Shown: positions 36,411 to 48,971, numbered from the stretch's first letter. The stretch: 64,000 nucleotides of DNA from Nageia nagi (GCA_050084985.1 JBITNC010000002.1:1550001-1614000), one strand, 5' to 3'. Numbers and translations: made by a program. The notes: a model not told the origin generated them from the sequence alone.

Positions 36411-36540
36411 GAAGCCCCAGTGGGGGTGGCACAACGGTGGGACCTTGGGCCTTGGGCCTAGTGATGGTACACCAACCGAGTCTCGGGTTCCAACCTACGG
36501 GTGTGTGTGACTACTTAGATTAGGACATTAAAAAAAAAAA
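36411..36540 (+). mobile_element. Short tRNA-derived SINE with perfect 11-bp TSD
   Basis: A 130-bp insertion between exact copies of AGATAGACAAA (36400-36410 and 36541-36551). It has box A TGGCACAACGG (36427-36437), which fits TRGYNNARNNG fully, box B GGTTCCAACCT (36486-36496, nine of eleven), and an 11-base A tail. It is far richer in GC than the DNA around it. The exact duplication and clean tail suggest a fairly recent insertion. Its body is unlike the SINE at 26269, so two SINE families are present. Confidence 0.88.
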
Positions 36541-36551
36541 AGATAGACAAA

Positions 36552-37670
36552 CAAAATTTCTAGTATTTTTAGAAGAATAATATAAATGTATACTATTATT
36601 AAGTACTATTTTCAAAAGTTACATTTGTATATTCTAAACATTGAAACGATAAAGAAATTGAGATATTTTCAAAGTAAGTAATATAATTAAACATGAGATT
36701 ATCACACATGGACTCCATTCCCAACAACAAAAACTATAATCATGCATATAGTAAGATTCAAATATATTTTCTTCCAACTCTAGAAGATAATAACTTGTAA
36801 AATTAAGCATTATATTTCTAATTACCATTTTTTTAACAATAATATTTGTTAAATCACAACTAGATACAACATAATTAGAAAGGGAGTCATGATGTGCATG
36901 GCGTTGGAAATAGATGAAATGTATGAGCAATAGGAGTGAATATCCACTTAAAGCAACATAGAAGGCCAACAAAGTAGAAGTTAAGTGGACACTCACTTAA
37001 CAGAACATTGACGGCCAACAAAGCATTCTCATAAAATTTAATTACAATTTTGGTATAAGCACTTTTTTTGTAAGGATGATGGATTTAAAAAAAAAAAAAA
37101 CTTTTGTAGATTTCTCCATTGATTTTTTGGGTTTGTGTTTTACGTTTGGATGACCCTATTGTAGTCTCATATTGAATTTTGTTCTTTGTTCATATTGGGA
37201 CAATTCTATTGGAGTTAGAGTTATACATCTTACCATATTGGTAGGTTTGTTTGTTGGATTTTCTTGCAGGTTTGAGATGCCAGAGTAATATACATCTGAA
37301 TAATTTGGTCTAGCCATTTGAAAATTTCTATTAACTGTTTGTTTTGATCCCCTGTGGTGCACTTGTGTAACATTGTATGACTATAATTGAGGGGGTATGG
37401 TTGAACATATTAAAGCTAATTAGAAGAATTGTTAGGAATTAGGTTGGTGTGCAATCTTGAATTGTTGGTGTTTGCATGTAGTGCAATCAAGTTACATTGT
37501 ATGGTTATTTGAAATAGTGTATTGATTCATTAGATTAGTGCTTGTGTTGAGCACCTAGAATATATTGTTTGTGGATTATATCTTGTGCATTATTATTAAG
37601 TTTTTAAAATTAGTTGTGCTCCTTATCATTTTGTTTAAGACTGTTTTGGGATACTTTCTATTTTTACACC
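36552..37670. other. AT-rich sequence upstream of the F-box pseudogene
   Basis: No gene that I can support. AGGCCAACAAAG and ACGGCCAACAAAG at 36962 and 37012 form a short 50-bp duplication. Confidence 0.45.
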
Positions 37671-38950
37671 ATGGTGTTGGAGGTATTCAAAACGTCCAAG
37701 CAACGTAAGTTGATTGGATGCATAATTTTATTGGAATTATTGGAGAAGGTATTTTCATGGCTTCCATCGGAGACTTTATAACATTGTACAATTGTATGCA
37801 AAGAGTGGAGGACTTTGTTATCTTTCTTTAGATTTTTCAATGCATGGAAAAGTAGCCAAATGAGCTTGTGCCAATGGTTAATTTTGCACTTATATAACAA
37901 TTATGATCCATATATTTACCACTACCCTTTCATCATAGCCACATAGAACACTCTTCGATTTGCTCGGATAATGACCCTCTAATGCCAATGTGGAAAATCA
38001 AATGCATGCTAGGGATCTAACTTTGAACTCATCTTATTTGTTAAGATAGATAACACCAAATACAAGTACTTCTAAGGTTTATCTAAAATGTACCTTTTTA
38101 ATATCTTCACAAGAGCATGTACAAAACTTCCTCCTTTCCCATTTATTAGTAAAATCGTAACAACCATTCTAGGCATAAATGGAGACTCTTACAAGGTTGT
38201 GGCATTAGTTAGTGATAAGAGTACAAGTGTATATGATTTTGATAGTGGTGCTTATGATCACATTAAAATGGAAGTATTGGATTTTTGCATCACATCTTAA
38301 GATTGCAAAAAAGTAGCATCCCAAGCTTTATCATCAAAAGATAAAGGAAACTATTTTTGGAAAGTAATTATTTATTATTCCAACTTGTGACAAATTTCCT
38401 AGTAAAGATGGTATGTTTTGCAATATGAAGGACTTGGATTTCCCAACTTGGGTACCTTTTCTTGGTCCAAAGTTTGATGATAAGTATGTCAAGTTGGTTG
38501 TTTTTGGTTGTAAAGTTTTAGTGGTGTTTCTTCACTTCCAATAAAGATTAGCAGACATAATTGTAATGGAACATGACAAATTTTCCCATCCCACCCATTT
38601 TGGAAGGAAGTTGTGAAAATGCCCAAAATCATTATAAAAGAATGCGATGTTTCCATAGATATGCATTATGCGGGAGTAAATTACATTTGCTTTGAAAAAG
38701 GTGGTAGTATTGAAGTGCTTATATACAAACTAAATCTAAACAAGTAGAACTAGCTTCCATCATGTCCCTTGAAGAACTTATATGAATGTTATCCACAAAT
38801 GTACATCCATACTCGTGACTCAACATGTTTAATGGTTTTTTAACCTTCCCAGATATAGTACCAATAATTTCATATACCCTTAAATTTTCTTGCTTTGGAA
38901 CTAGGGAGTATGAGGGAAAGCATTTGTTCATGCTCTAGAACATATAACTT
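37671..38950 (+). pseudogene. F-box (kelch/FBA-type) protein pseudogene
   Basis: From ATG at 37671 the frame gives an F-box: LLEKVFSWLPSETL, a stop at 37779-37781 where Q or similar is expected, then CTIVCKEWRTLLS. F-box proteins hold targets for SCF ubiquitin ligases. Downstream pieces in shifting frames fit the C-terminal half of plant F-box proteins: YLFNIFTRACTKLPPFPF (38088-38145), VALVSDKSTSVYDFDSGAYDH (38200-38260), and IDMHYAGVNYICFEKGGSIEVL near 38655-38720. There are several stops and frameshifts, so it is not functional. The nearest relatives cannot be named from sequence alone. Confidence 0.72.
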
Positions 38951-39296
38951 ATTTTGTCAAGATTGTAGCTGTTATTTAAATTTGAAGGATCTAAAACTAT
39001 TTTCATATGTTGTTGTTCTTTGTTTTTAAGTGCTTTCATTTTAAGACAAAAGAGAGAACATAGCATAACCAAAATAAACTTGGTAATTTTATTATACAAC
39101 TTAATTATATGAGAAATAATAATTCAAATACTTAAATGATATATATTTACTTTTGGACAAACTTTGAAAGGTCTTACAAACCAAGTGGTTTAAAAGGAGG
39201 TTAAGAGTTTTTTTTTTTTTCACATGATATCAAAATGCAATAAAATTTTGTAAAAATATATGTGAACCATTATAGCACTATTCTTTTAATGGATAA

Positions 39297-39605
39297 AATA
39301 AAACCACCATTAAAAAAACCAAAATCTTTATTCTTTAATATTGTAAAACACTTAAAATAATTAAAAAATATTACATTTTAGATAAAAACTATATAAATAG
39401 AAATATTAGTAATGTTTGTAGTAGGCCATAAATGACCCAAGGAAATGTGAAAAGGACTTTGCAACAATATTAAAATAAAACCACCATTAAAAAAAAACCA
39501 AAATCTTTATTCTTTAATGTTGTAAAATACTAAATAATAAGAAAATATTGCAGTTTGGATAAAAACTATATAAATAGAAATATTGTTCATGTTTGCAACA
39601 AAATT
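39297..39605. repeat. 178-bp tandem duplication
   Basis: ATAAAACCACCATTAAAAAA begins at 39297 and again near 39475, and about 130 bp after each start match closely, including AAACTATATAAATAGAAATA. Two copies. Function unknown. Confidence 0.82.
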
Positions 39606-40859
39606 AAGGCATTATGGCCTTGAGGATACTCTAAATATCAACCTACTAGTGCATCTTTATGGAAACCCTAATAAAATTTCATATAGGACTAGTCTCTCAA
39701 GAATTACCTTACATATTTTAATAGAATCATGAATGGATGTAGTAGAGTCCAATTCAATGTAATGGGTTACAAGTAGATGCTTAATAAAATCCTATTATAA
39801 TGTACCCTTATTTAGGCTTATGATGTATTACTTAAGGACAAGAAGGAGCTATGAAGAACCCATTGGGATAGATGGCTCTAAGGGAGATGGCATATCTTGA
39901 AGAGATACCATATAGATTGAGTCTTATGGCATTTTAAGATGTTGCAAGGTATTCATGTAGATGAAGTAATCATTTATATGCCAATCATTAAAGGCACAAG
40001 TTTCATTGATGGGGATGATCAAGATACCAATATATGATGAGGGTCCTCCATCAAAAAATAGATGAGGAGGGAAATCCCCCATCATTTAGAGTAAATAATA
40101 TAGGTATGGAGGAGATCAATGATACATGTAGTGGTAGTTCACATGACCTAGACCCATTATACCAAGACTGCATGAAGGTCTTTTAGGTGGGGAAGGTATT
40201 GATAACATGTCCCTAATGTAGTAATAGAATGAGGAGGAGGAAATTCATAATAACATGGATGTTAAGAGTGTAAATGTGTTACTTATATCATCTCACATAT
40301 ATGGGAGATTCAATATTTATGGCCCATGGAGACCCTAATGATTATCATTTATGTTATTTAGTTTATGGGTATAATAAATGGCTTAGCTTATGATGGGTGT
40401 TTAGTTTATGGTTGAATTAGGAGGAATGTATGAAGATGGTTCATGTGATAATGGGCTTCATTAGCTATTGTATATTTCTTATTAATAGGTATAGCAAGAC
40501 TTATTGAGAAATAAGACTCTTTGATTAGGCCCACATCAAGAGGGTTTTGATGAATATGCTCTTAAGATTCATTTAGATTAAAAGAACTATTCATCATTTC
40601 TTCTTATTGAATTTGATGCACACCTCATGTTGGTTCTTGTACTATCACATGTTATCAAGCTTCTGAAAAGAATCCATCACATGAGATTTCAATATCTCTT
40701 GACTTGAAAATATACCCACTTTTACCACTCAAATCCTCAATGTAACTTGCAAGTGAAGATATTTATTAATGTTGGTACTCATAAGCCACTTCTCTTTGGT
40801 GATCTATAAGCCTATATATCGAGCAACTACCTCCTTCTTAGCTCCCGAACATGACCTTT
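39606..40859. other. Sequence without recognised gene
   Basis: No coding region or element edge that I can support. There is no long open frame on either strand. Confidence 0.5.
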
Positions 40860-41195
40860 AATCCTTTTACCAAAGATGTCAACAAAAGGATCATAAAAAA
40901 ATCTACTCAACTTACCTAAAGACAACATGGATTTAACTAGAAAAATTACTTTTGCTAAAGCTCTTGTATTACCTTCAAGTCTACATGAAACTAGAGAATG
41001 GTTTTATTTTCATCCATGATTACATCAATCTACAAATATCTCATGATATTTGTTTCCCCCTTGGATAGATAAGGGTTCTCTCACACCAACTTTTTATCAA
41101 GACATATCACAATATCCCTAGAGACCAAGGCATATGCAAACTATGTAGCATGGACCCAAAGATTGAAGAACATTTTATATCCATTTTCCCATATA
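40860..41195 (+). pseudogene. Possible LINE 3'-end (zinc-binding RT domain) remnant
   Basis: Near 41120-41190 one plus-strand frame reads GICKLCSMDPKIEEHFI, like the zinc-binding motif (CxxC...EEHxF) at the end of plant L1 ORF2 proteins. The sequence before it shows only loose likeness. The call rests on a single motif. Confidence 0.35.
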
Positions 41196-41200
41196 TTATG

Positions 41201-41875
41201 TGTAGATACCTCAAAATGAACCTTTATGGATTTATAAATCATTTTAATCCCTTAACAATGTATTATATAAAAAGGGATTTAAAATGTATAAAAGAGGTGT
41301 AGGCCATATATTTAACCCTTGTTAATTATACAAGGGGTCAAATCCTATAATAGAAGCATCCCTATATAAAGGCATTAAAGACATACAAAGATGAAAGAGG
41401 ATGGGATTATCATCAAGAGGAGACTAGACAAGGGGCAGATTACTTAAGACTTAAGGCTTCTGTCAATTGAAGATCAAATAGAGAATCAAAGGACTCAAAC
41501 ATCATCTGTAAATCAAACACTTGCATAGCCTTCTTGTTTGTAACAAGCAAATCTTTTATCTCAAATATTATCATACTTCTGTTATATTGATAAATCATTC
41601 ATTTGTTTATCATTTCATATTTTGTTGCATTTGTTATTTGATCATTAACATGATGCTAATGGCATACTATTACTAGGGCATCGATGCCATACTAATGCAT
41701 ATGATATTGCCTATGTCTTTCCTTGATTGATTGAATATGTATGTTAACAAAATGAACCTATAAATTTAATCATCTATTGTCATATTCTTGCTTTATGTCA
41801 ACTAATTAATAGACCAAATAGTGCATGTGTTAATTCCCTGAATTAATTACACCATCGCATTATTTAGGGTCTACA
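41201..41875. mobile_element. Candidate solo LTR
   Basis: 675-bp stretch with inverted ends TGTAGATACC...GGTCTACA and a TATA box CTATATAAA at 41362-41370, as expected for an LTR. No matching second LTR is in the window and the flanks (TTATG, TACAA) do not form a target duplication, so this is tentative. Confidence 0.4.
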
Positions 41876-41994
41876 TACAAACATAAATAAATAAGATAAA
41901 ATTTAAATATTCTTCAAAATAAATAAATAAATAAAAGATTTAAAACATTAAAAAATAGAATATGTAACACAATCTAAAAATGCATATCATCTAT

Positions 41995-42417
41995 TGTTGG
42001 AAATTGACATGAGTTGAATTGCCAAATTGACTTAACTTCATAAACATATTCCTAGGCTAGGTAGTTTTGATAAAATACATACAAGTGGATGAATCATGAG
42101 TGAATTTGAGGATAAACACAAATCCATTGATGATACACTAACATATTTCCAAATCATGGGTACATTTTAGTAGTTTTATCATTTTCTTATCTTAGAAATT
42201 ATATATTTTTGTGGTTTTTTGTAACTATAGCTTAGTCTATTCATTTCACAATCTTGATCGATTCTTCTTCATTCAGATTTGTATATAGTGTTGAGTATTC
42301 ATTCTCGTTGAGAGTTCTTACATTTGATGTAATGTTATGTTGCCAAAGTAAATTCAAAACTCTATTATTCTCCATTATTGTTGGTTCATTGCTTATTGTG
42401 GTTCCATAGTGTTGATG
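41995..42417 (+). repeat. 5' LTR of copia C, first part
   Basis: Begins TGTTGGAAAT, a classic copia LTR start. It breaks at 42417, where the gypsy element with TSD TGATG is inserted. The rest of the LTR lies at 52894-52923, giving about 453 bp when joined. Confidence 0.75.
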
Positions 42418-42728
42418 TGATATAACTAAAAAATCCACTCTATTTTTCATTAAGTTTTTAGTCTTTAAATAGGCTAGAATACAAGTAATACCATATAGTT
42501 TTAGCACATGGTTTTGAATTTGGCCTCCACATATAATTATTGTAAATCTAAAAATAGAAACTAAACTTAAAATCTAAATTCGAGCATGAAGATGGACATT
42601 TTAGGCATCAAACATGCTCCAATAAGAGATGTTACAAAATTGTAGGAAATTCAATTCTACACGATCTAAAAAAACGGACTCAAAATGATATTAGTATCAA
42701 AAGTTATGACCTTTTTAAAGGTACATCA
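42418..42728 (-). repeat. 3' LTR of gypsy element 1
   Basis: 311 bp, TGATATAAC... to ...GTACATCA, direct repeat of 52578-52888 with equal length. Confidence 0.93.
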
Positions 42729-42782
42729 TTATCCTCTAATGAAAAAAAATTCAACTCCTATGAGTTCAACTGAATTGAAATC

Positions 42783-43211
42783 CTAAAGCTTCTGGTTATT
42801 AATTTTTTGTAGCTTTGACTCTAAAACCCAAATGTTAGCTAATTGCGGTAATCCTTCCCATTTAATCAGGTATTTGTTGTAGCTCCCATGTCTCGTGGTG
42901 ATCACCTTCTTTTCAAGCACTTGTGCAACATTATCCTTTTTCTTCTTAGGCATCTGGCATGCCCAATTTACTATCTCATGTAATTTGTCATCCTTGAGAA
43001 TACCAAGATATTGAATTAAATCAAAAACATTGAAAATAGATAAAATATCAAACTCATTAGGAAGCTCTACCCTATAAGAATTATCATTAATATTCTTCAA
43101 AATCCTATAGTGCTTGAATTGATTAAGTTTTAGTTTGTTATACTTTCCTTTAGGAAATTTTTCTTTCCTAAGATGAAACATGATGATGTAATCCTCTTCA
43201 AACACTTTCAC
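42783..43211 (-). pseudogene. Integrase C-terminus and chromodomain, gypsy element 1
   Basis: 142 open codons. The first part has the integrase tail: KLNQFKHYRILKNINDNSYRVELP and FNVFDLIQYL. Residues about 93-140 form a chromodomain: VLEKKVITTRHGSYNKYLIKWEGLP...WVLESKLQKI. In chromoviruses this domain reads histone marks and steers integration. The usual aromatic at the start of the fold is replaced here (VLEKK). The frame is intact in this stretch, but upstream integrase is broken. Confidence 0.85.
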
Positions 43212-44884
43212 CCTTCTATGTGCATTAATAGATTCTTTGTAGTGAGCATTACTACTATGTAATTTTCTATCACTAATTCTTACACTTTTTGGATATGCTT
43301 AGCAAATGCTTATGCATCAGCACTAACTTGTCACCCCATTTGTAATTTAACCAAATCTAATACATCTCCAAGATTTTTACCATAAATAATTTGAAAATGG
43401 TATTTACCTGTTGACCTATTTATTGAGTTGTTATATACAAATTTAGCTTGTGATAAGGTTAAATCCCATTATTTGGGCTTTTCCCCTACGATGCATTGTA
43501 AGAGGTTTTCCAAGATTTTGTTCACAACCTCTATTTATCCTTCAATCTATGGGTGGTAAGCACTACTTAATTGCTACCTACTATTTAACTTCTTCCACAA
43601 TATCCTCCAAAAGTGACCCAAGAACTTAGTATGTTGATTACAAGTAATAAGCTTTGGAAAACCATGCAACCACACAACCTCATCAAAGAATAGTACTATA
43701 ATCCTAATGGCATCATTAGTTTTTTGGCAAGAAATAAAATGTGTCATTTTAAAAAATCTATTATACCACAAAAAAAATTGAATCCTTACCTTATTGTGTC
43801 TTGGGCAACCCCAAGACAAAATCCATACTTAGATTAGTCTATGGTCCTATATGAATTGGTAGTGGCATATACAACCCTGTATTGTGTATGAACCTTAGTT
43901 GTTTGGCATACTCTTCATCTAGAGAGAAACCTGATTATGTATTTCTTTATCTTTGACCAATAATACTTCTCCTCTACAAGAGTTATAGTTTTGGCTATTC
44001 CAAAATGATCATCCAAAACTCCACTATGTAATTCCCTTAAGATGTTCTCCCTCATAGAGCCATTGGGAATGTATAATCGATTACCCTTAAATAAGTAACC
44101 ATTCTAAAAAAATAATCTTAAAAAATTGTACATGACTCACCCTCTACTCCATTGTTGCACAATATTCCCAAAATTTGCATTAGATTCATTTAAATTTTTA
44201 ATCCTCTCAAATCCTACCACCTCATTCTCCATAGTGGTCTACAATAAGACTCTCCTAATCAATGCATCAACAACCTTATTTTGTTTTCCTAACTTGTGTT
44301 TTAGGAAAAATATATACTATTGCAAAAATGAAACCCATTTTGCATGCCTACTATTTAACTTTTTCTAAGAGTTGACATACCTCAATGCTTCATGATTAGT
44401 AAATAACACAAACTCCTTTGAGATTAAGTAGTGCCTCCAATGTTGCAATGCTTACATAATTGCATAAAACTCCACATCATATGTAGAATAATTCTTCCTT
44501 GCATCTTTTAGATTCTCATTGAAAAATGTTATAGGTCATCCCTCTTGGACTCAATACACCACTAATTCCAACAAATGAGGCATCACAATCAACCTCAAAC
44601 ACCTTACTGAAGTCTGGTAACACTAGAATAGGGGATTTTGACACTTCTTCTTCAAGATTTCAAAACTCCTAGTTGCTTCTTTAGTCCATACAAAATCCTT
44701 CCTCTTTATGCACTCATTTATAGGGGAAACTTTACAGCTAAAGTTTCTAATGAACTTAATATAAAAGGTAGCTAGGATACGAAAGCTCCTTACTTTTGTT
44801 ATAATTCATGGAAGAGGCCATTCTAGAATCACCTTCACTTTCTTATCATCCATCCTCATGCCATATATTGAGATTACAAATCCC
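43212..44884 (-). pseudogene. Gypsy element 1 RT end, RNase H and integrase remnant
   Basis: Read on the minus strand from 44884 down. RT thumb VLEWPLP and RSFRILATFYIKFIRNF at 44840-44740; RNase H with DVEFYAIM and HWRHYLISKEFVLFTNHEALRY at 44500-44390; integrase with YNRFFKMTHFISC, VVWLHGFPKLITCNQHTKFLGHFW at 43780-43600 and SSAYHPQ near 43570. The usual SDRGxxF becomes CNQHTKF, so a catalytic aspartate is lost. Many stops. It continues the RT cut at 50180 by gypsy element 2. Confidence 0.85.
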
Positions 44885-44889
44885 AAAAT

Positions 44890-46012
44890 TGATCCATAAA
44901 CTATAAGATTAAAAATTTCAATTTTAACCTTTCAACTGGATCAATTCACACTTAAAATAATTAAGTGCTTGTAAAGGGAAAATAAGGAAAACAAATTGTA
45001 AACACAAAGAAGAGAAAAGCATTCACCAAAGAAGAGACAAGCAAGATTTATCCTGGTTCACCAAATGTGGGCTACATCTAGCTCAAAAGCTCTCTACTAT
45101 CAATGGGGAATCACTTTACAAGGCCTCCAAGGTCCTTCAAAACCTCCTCTGCTATTCACAAAACACTCTCAGCTCTGAAAATCACAACAAAATTGAAACA
45201 CTTCCCGAAATGCTCCTTCTTCCCTCTTCTATCCAATTTGCTCTCCTTTTATACAATTTTTGGGAGCTAAAATTGGAGAGAATTAAAACTAGGAAATCTA
45301 GAAAAAAATACATTTTTAGATACCCATTAACCTCCTTGATCTTTCTGCCAAATTTGGGCTCAAATGGTTGCAAAAATCTTCCAAAATTGAGCTCTAAAAC
45401 TAAAAAACATGCTCTCTGGACTGTTGTAGGTTGTAAGATAAACTCAACCCAAAAATAGGACCTTAGGTGAATCAAAAATCACCAAAAAAACCTTAGAAAC
45501 ACCCAAAATATGTTAAATAAATCTAAAACTGGGTGGGTGTGCTGTGGTGGCATCATGTGGTAGGCGATCAGGTCAAACAGTCAATAAGTCAAATGGGTGG
45601 CTTGCTGACTGGTCAAGTAGTCACATTTTTAGTTTCGGCTAGCAGTCTAGCTGGCATGGACGGGTTGCATGTGGTCAGTAGGTCATGCACACAAATAGGT
45701 CTAACAGTCCTCGTCATCCTACGTGGACTCCCTATCATGCTTACATGGCTGCATGGTGGTGGTCAGACGGTCAACCCACCTTGTCACCTCCATGCAGTCC
45801 TGATCACCTACATGGCCTCCATGGTGGCAGGTGGGTCCTGCCAATTTGATTTAAAAAAAAAAATACAAAATGGACTTAATGCCATAACTTCCACATACGG
45901 ACTCGGATTTTCGATCCGAAAGAAGCATCAAAAAGTTGAAGATAAGATGATCATAATGAATACATTGAAATGGAGATTACTGAATTTTGAAAAGATCCCA
46001 ATTTTTGGATCA
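44890..46012 (-). repeat. 3' LTR of gypsy element 2
   Basis: 1,123 bp, TGATCCATAAAC... to ...TTTGGATCA. Contains a GC-richer, CA/TGG-rich block at 45530-45840 within AT-rich DNA. Confidence 0.94.
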
Positions 46013-46052
46013 TTCCTCCCCACTGAGAGAGAGCTTTTGTCCCCAAAAGCAT

Positions 46053-46550
46053 TTAGGATGATGGAATGAGGTGAGGGTAGAGCTCCCTCACCTGATCAAC
46101 TGCATACCACTTGGCTTTATGTGGATGTTGGCCCTTCACTCCAATACGCCACACCTCATGTATGCCACTACGAGATGATCGTTGCTTCTTTTCCAATACT
46201 ACATCCTCAACCAACACATTCATGTACTTAGGGGCTAAATCCTCAACTGACGGTAACATGACATCTGTATCTTTTGCAACTAAGGCTAGTTCATACAACT
46301 TCAAATTCTCAACATTAATAACAAAATACATTTGCATATAGGGTGGTAAGTCTAACCGAAATGCATTGTCCCCAACTTAACCAATAATGGTAAATGGACC
46401 ATACCTTATTGGTTTCAACTTCCTTCCCTTACCATGCTATCTCTCCTTGCTGAGATGAAGCCATACTTGATCCCCAACCTGAAATTTATGATCCACCTAA
46501 TGACGATCATGCTTCTCTTTATACCTGGATACATTTTCTTGCATTTTAGG
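46053..46550 (-). pseudogene. Gypsy element 2 integrase C-terminus
   Basis: Same frame as the upstream pol, with four stops between 46340 and 46553. Motifs: VDHKFQVGDQVWLHLSKER and RYGPFTIIG (the GPY/F module), then ENLKLYELALVA and a tail WRIGVKGQHPHKAKWYAVDQVRELYPHL. The last part has a lysine- and tryptophan-rich pattern that may be a divergent chromodomain-like tail. It joins the zinc finger at about 46520, with no catalytic core in between. Confidence 0.8.
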
Positions 46551-48971
46551 TCAATAACAATACCTTTGTAGATTAGCAAGAGTTTTCCTAACACCAAAGT
46601 GTCCTGAAATACTAGAAGTATGAGCTTCCCTAATCAAATCATTCCTCTGACCATTAGGAATACAAAGTTTACCCAAATGAAAAAGTAATCCATCATGCAA
46701 ATGAAAGTCATGATTTCCAACCTCATTGCCAAGGCTCAATCTATGATAGACATTTTGGAAATTAGGATCAACCACATATTGTTCTTTATACCCATCATGC
46801 ATTAAAGAACCATTTTGTAGAATCACAACACTAGCAACTATTGGAGGCCTAGACAACATATCCGCAATTTTATTTTGTGTACCCTTCTTTTACTTAATCA
46901 CCAAATGAAATTGTTGCAAAAATCCCATCCAACGAAAGTGCCTAGATTGTTGCAACTTAGATTGTGATTGAAGATATTGCAAGGGTTGATAGTCTGTATG
47001 AATTATTTTCTCTTTACCTACCAAATAGTGCTTCCATTTTTTAACACTTTGCCAAGTTCCATCTTTCTTTGGAATTATAACAATAGGAGATCCACATGGT
47101 GATGTGCTAGGTCTAATGACTCCTTGATCTAACAATTCCTTGACTTGTTTCTTAATTTCTTTAGTTTCCAAAATAGAATGTTTATATAAGCCAATATTAG
47201 GAAGTGCAATATCAGGAGGTAATTGAATCTCATGTTGTATATCTCTTTTAGGTGGAAGTTCTTTAGGTACTTGAAATAAATCTTCAAATTCAGAAATTAC
47301 CTCTTTAACTTCTTCTTTGGATTGTGGTTCACAATCATCAAGTGTCTTTATGATTTCCACTTCATCTTGAGATTTCACCATTGCAAGTATAAACATTTGT
47401 CCATTGATTAGTTTCTTTGCTTGTCCTGCAGTAATCAAAGAAATATCCTTTTTCTTGCTTTGATGAGCACTAACCATGTATTCAATTCCATCTTTAATGA
47501 GTCTATATTTGTTTTTCTTTCTATGAAATAAAGCATCTCTTTCCCATAGATAAGGACTACCAAGCACAATCCCACAAATATCCAAAGGAACAACATCAAG
47601 TAAAACTTCATCAATGTAATCCCTGTTAATCCCAAATTGCAACTTGCATTGTTGTGTTATTTTAAACTTTGAATTGTTATTAACCCATCCCAATGGATAT
47701 GGGTTTGGATGGGGTTGAGTAGTGAGTGCAAGTGATTTGACATACTTTTCTGCAATCAAATTAGCTTGAGATCCAGAATCAAACAATGTATCAATCCTAG
47801 TCTTTTTAGCTTGCACCTTGATGTGAAAAAGTTCAATTTTCTTCTTTTCCTCATCTTCATTAGGTGTATTATGCAAAGCCATACATGTCATTTTCTCATC
47901 TACATCTGAACCATCTTCAATTTCATAAGTAACAGTATTTGTTTGCTTTCTTTGACCTTTAGGTTTAGGGCATAATTCAAGATGCAATTTCCAATATTTA
48001 GCCTCTAAATGACCTTCTTTTTGACAATGTGCACATACATCTTTAGACTTTTCTTTTTGTGTAGTAGACATATTTTTCTTTTTCCCCTTTTCTTTATTCC
48101 TTTCAGAATCATCATTACTATTGTAATTGGAAGCATTGTTCTTTTTCCCATCCTTAACAAATTTTCCCCTTTCTTCTAAGTGAGTAGCTTGTACACAAAC
48201 TTTATCCAAATCATTTGGATCAAACATCAAAATTGTATGCCTTAAATAATTGTGCAAACCACCAATATACTTAAGAAGAGTATCTTGGGAATCAAGAGGA
48301 ATACCTAGCATTGTAGCTCTTCTTTGAAATTCCATAGTGTACTCTTGCACACTTTGTCCTTTACCTTGACGGAAAGTTTGCCATTCCATGATTGCCTTTT
48401 TCCAATAACCCAAAGGATAAAATTGATTTCTAAGCAATTGTACAAAATGAGACCAAGAAGCAATACAAGCTTGAATAGATTAATTCTTACTTTGTAAACA
48501 ACTTTGCCACCAAACAAGTGCATTACCACTCATTTTAAGAGTTGCTAATTGGATTTTATCCTCATCTCTTACAATTCTTTGAACTCTACAATATACTTCA
48601 ATTTGTTTAATCCAATGGTCTAATTTCTTAGCATTTACTTCTCCAATAAAAGTAGGCAAATCAAATTTAACTTCCAATTTCAAAGGAGAACTATGAAAAA
48701 CACTATGTGTAACATCATTGTCAATTTTATTACTTTCACTAGTTTGACCTTCATTTTTCTTGTATTGTTGTTCTTGAAATTGTTGGAATTGTAGAGACAT
48801 TTTCTGGAACATTATGGCAAGATTAGCAATTTGCTTCTCCACATTAGACCCTCCTTCATTGGCCATGGCTCCAAGCTCTCTTTGCTTCTTTAACCAAACT
48901 CTAGAACCAATTTCTAGATCCTCCTCCACAAATTCTCCTTCTCTTTTCTTGCTTTGTGACCTAGTATACAT
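46551..48971 (-). pseudogene. Gypsy element 2 gag-protease-partial pol, one frame
   Basis: From ATG at 48971 (MYTRSQSKKREG) the frame holds gag (FDLPTFIGEVNAKKLDHWIKQ and LRNQFYPLGYWKKAIMEWQ), a zinc knuckle CAHCQKEGHLEAKYW whose last cysteine is tyrosine, protease LFDSGSQANLIAEKY near 47780, and the RT start VIRPSTSPCGSPIVIIPKKDGTW. At about 47049 it jumps straight to late RNase H: KHYLVGKEKIIHTDYQPLQYL. After a stop at 46890-46892 comes the integrase zinc-finger part HTSSISGHFGVRKTLANLQ. Stops at 48480-48482 and 46890-46892 lie in the same frame; there is no frameshift. The RT catalytic core is absent. Confidence 0.88.

Noticed and set aside
45210-45458. Open frames on both strands in the LTRs of gypsy element 2 (also near 49345-49572 and 49706-50050)
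   Set aside because: They are LTR sequence; the same frames recur in both LTRs with changes and match no protein family.
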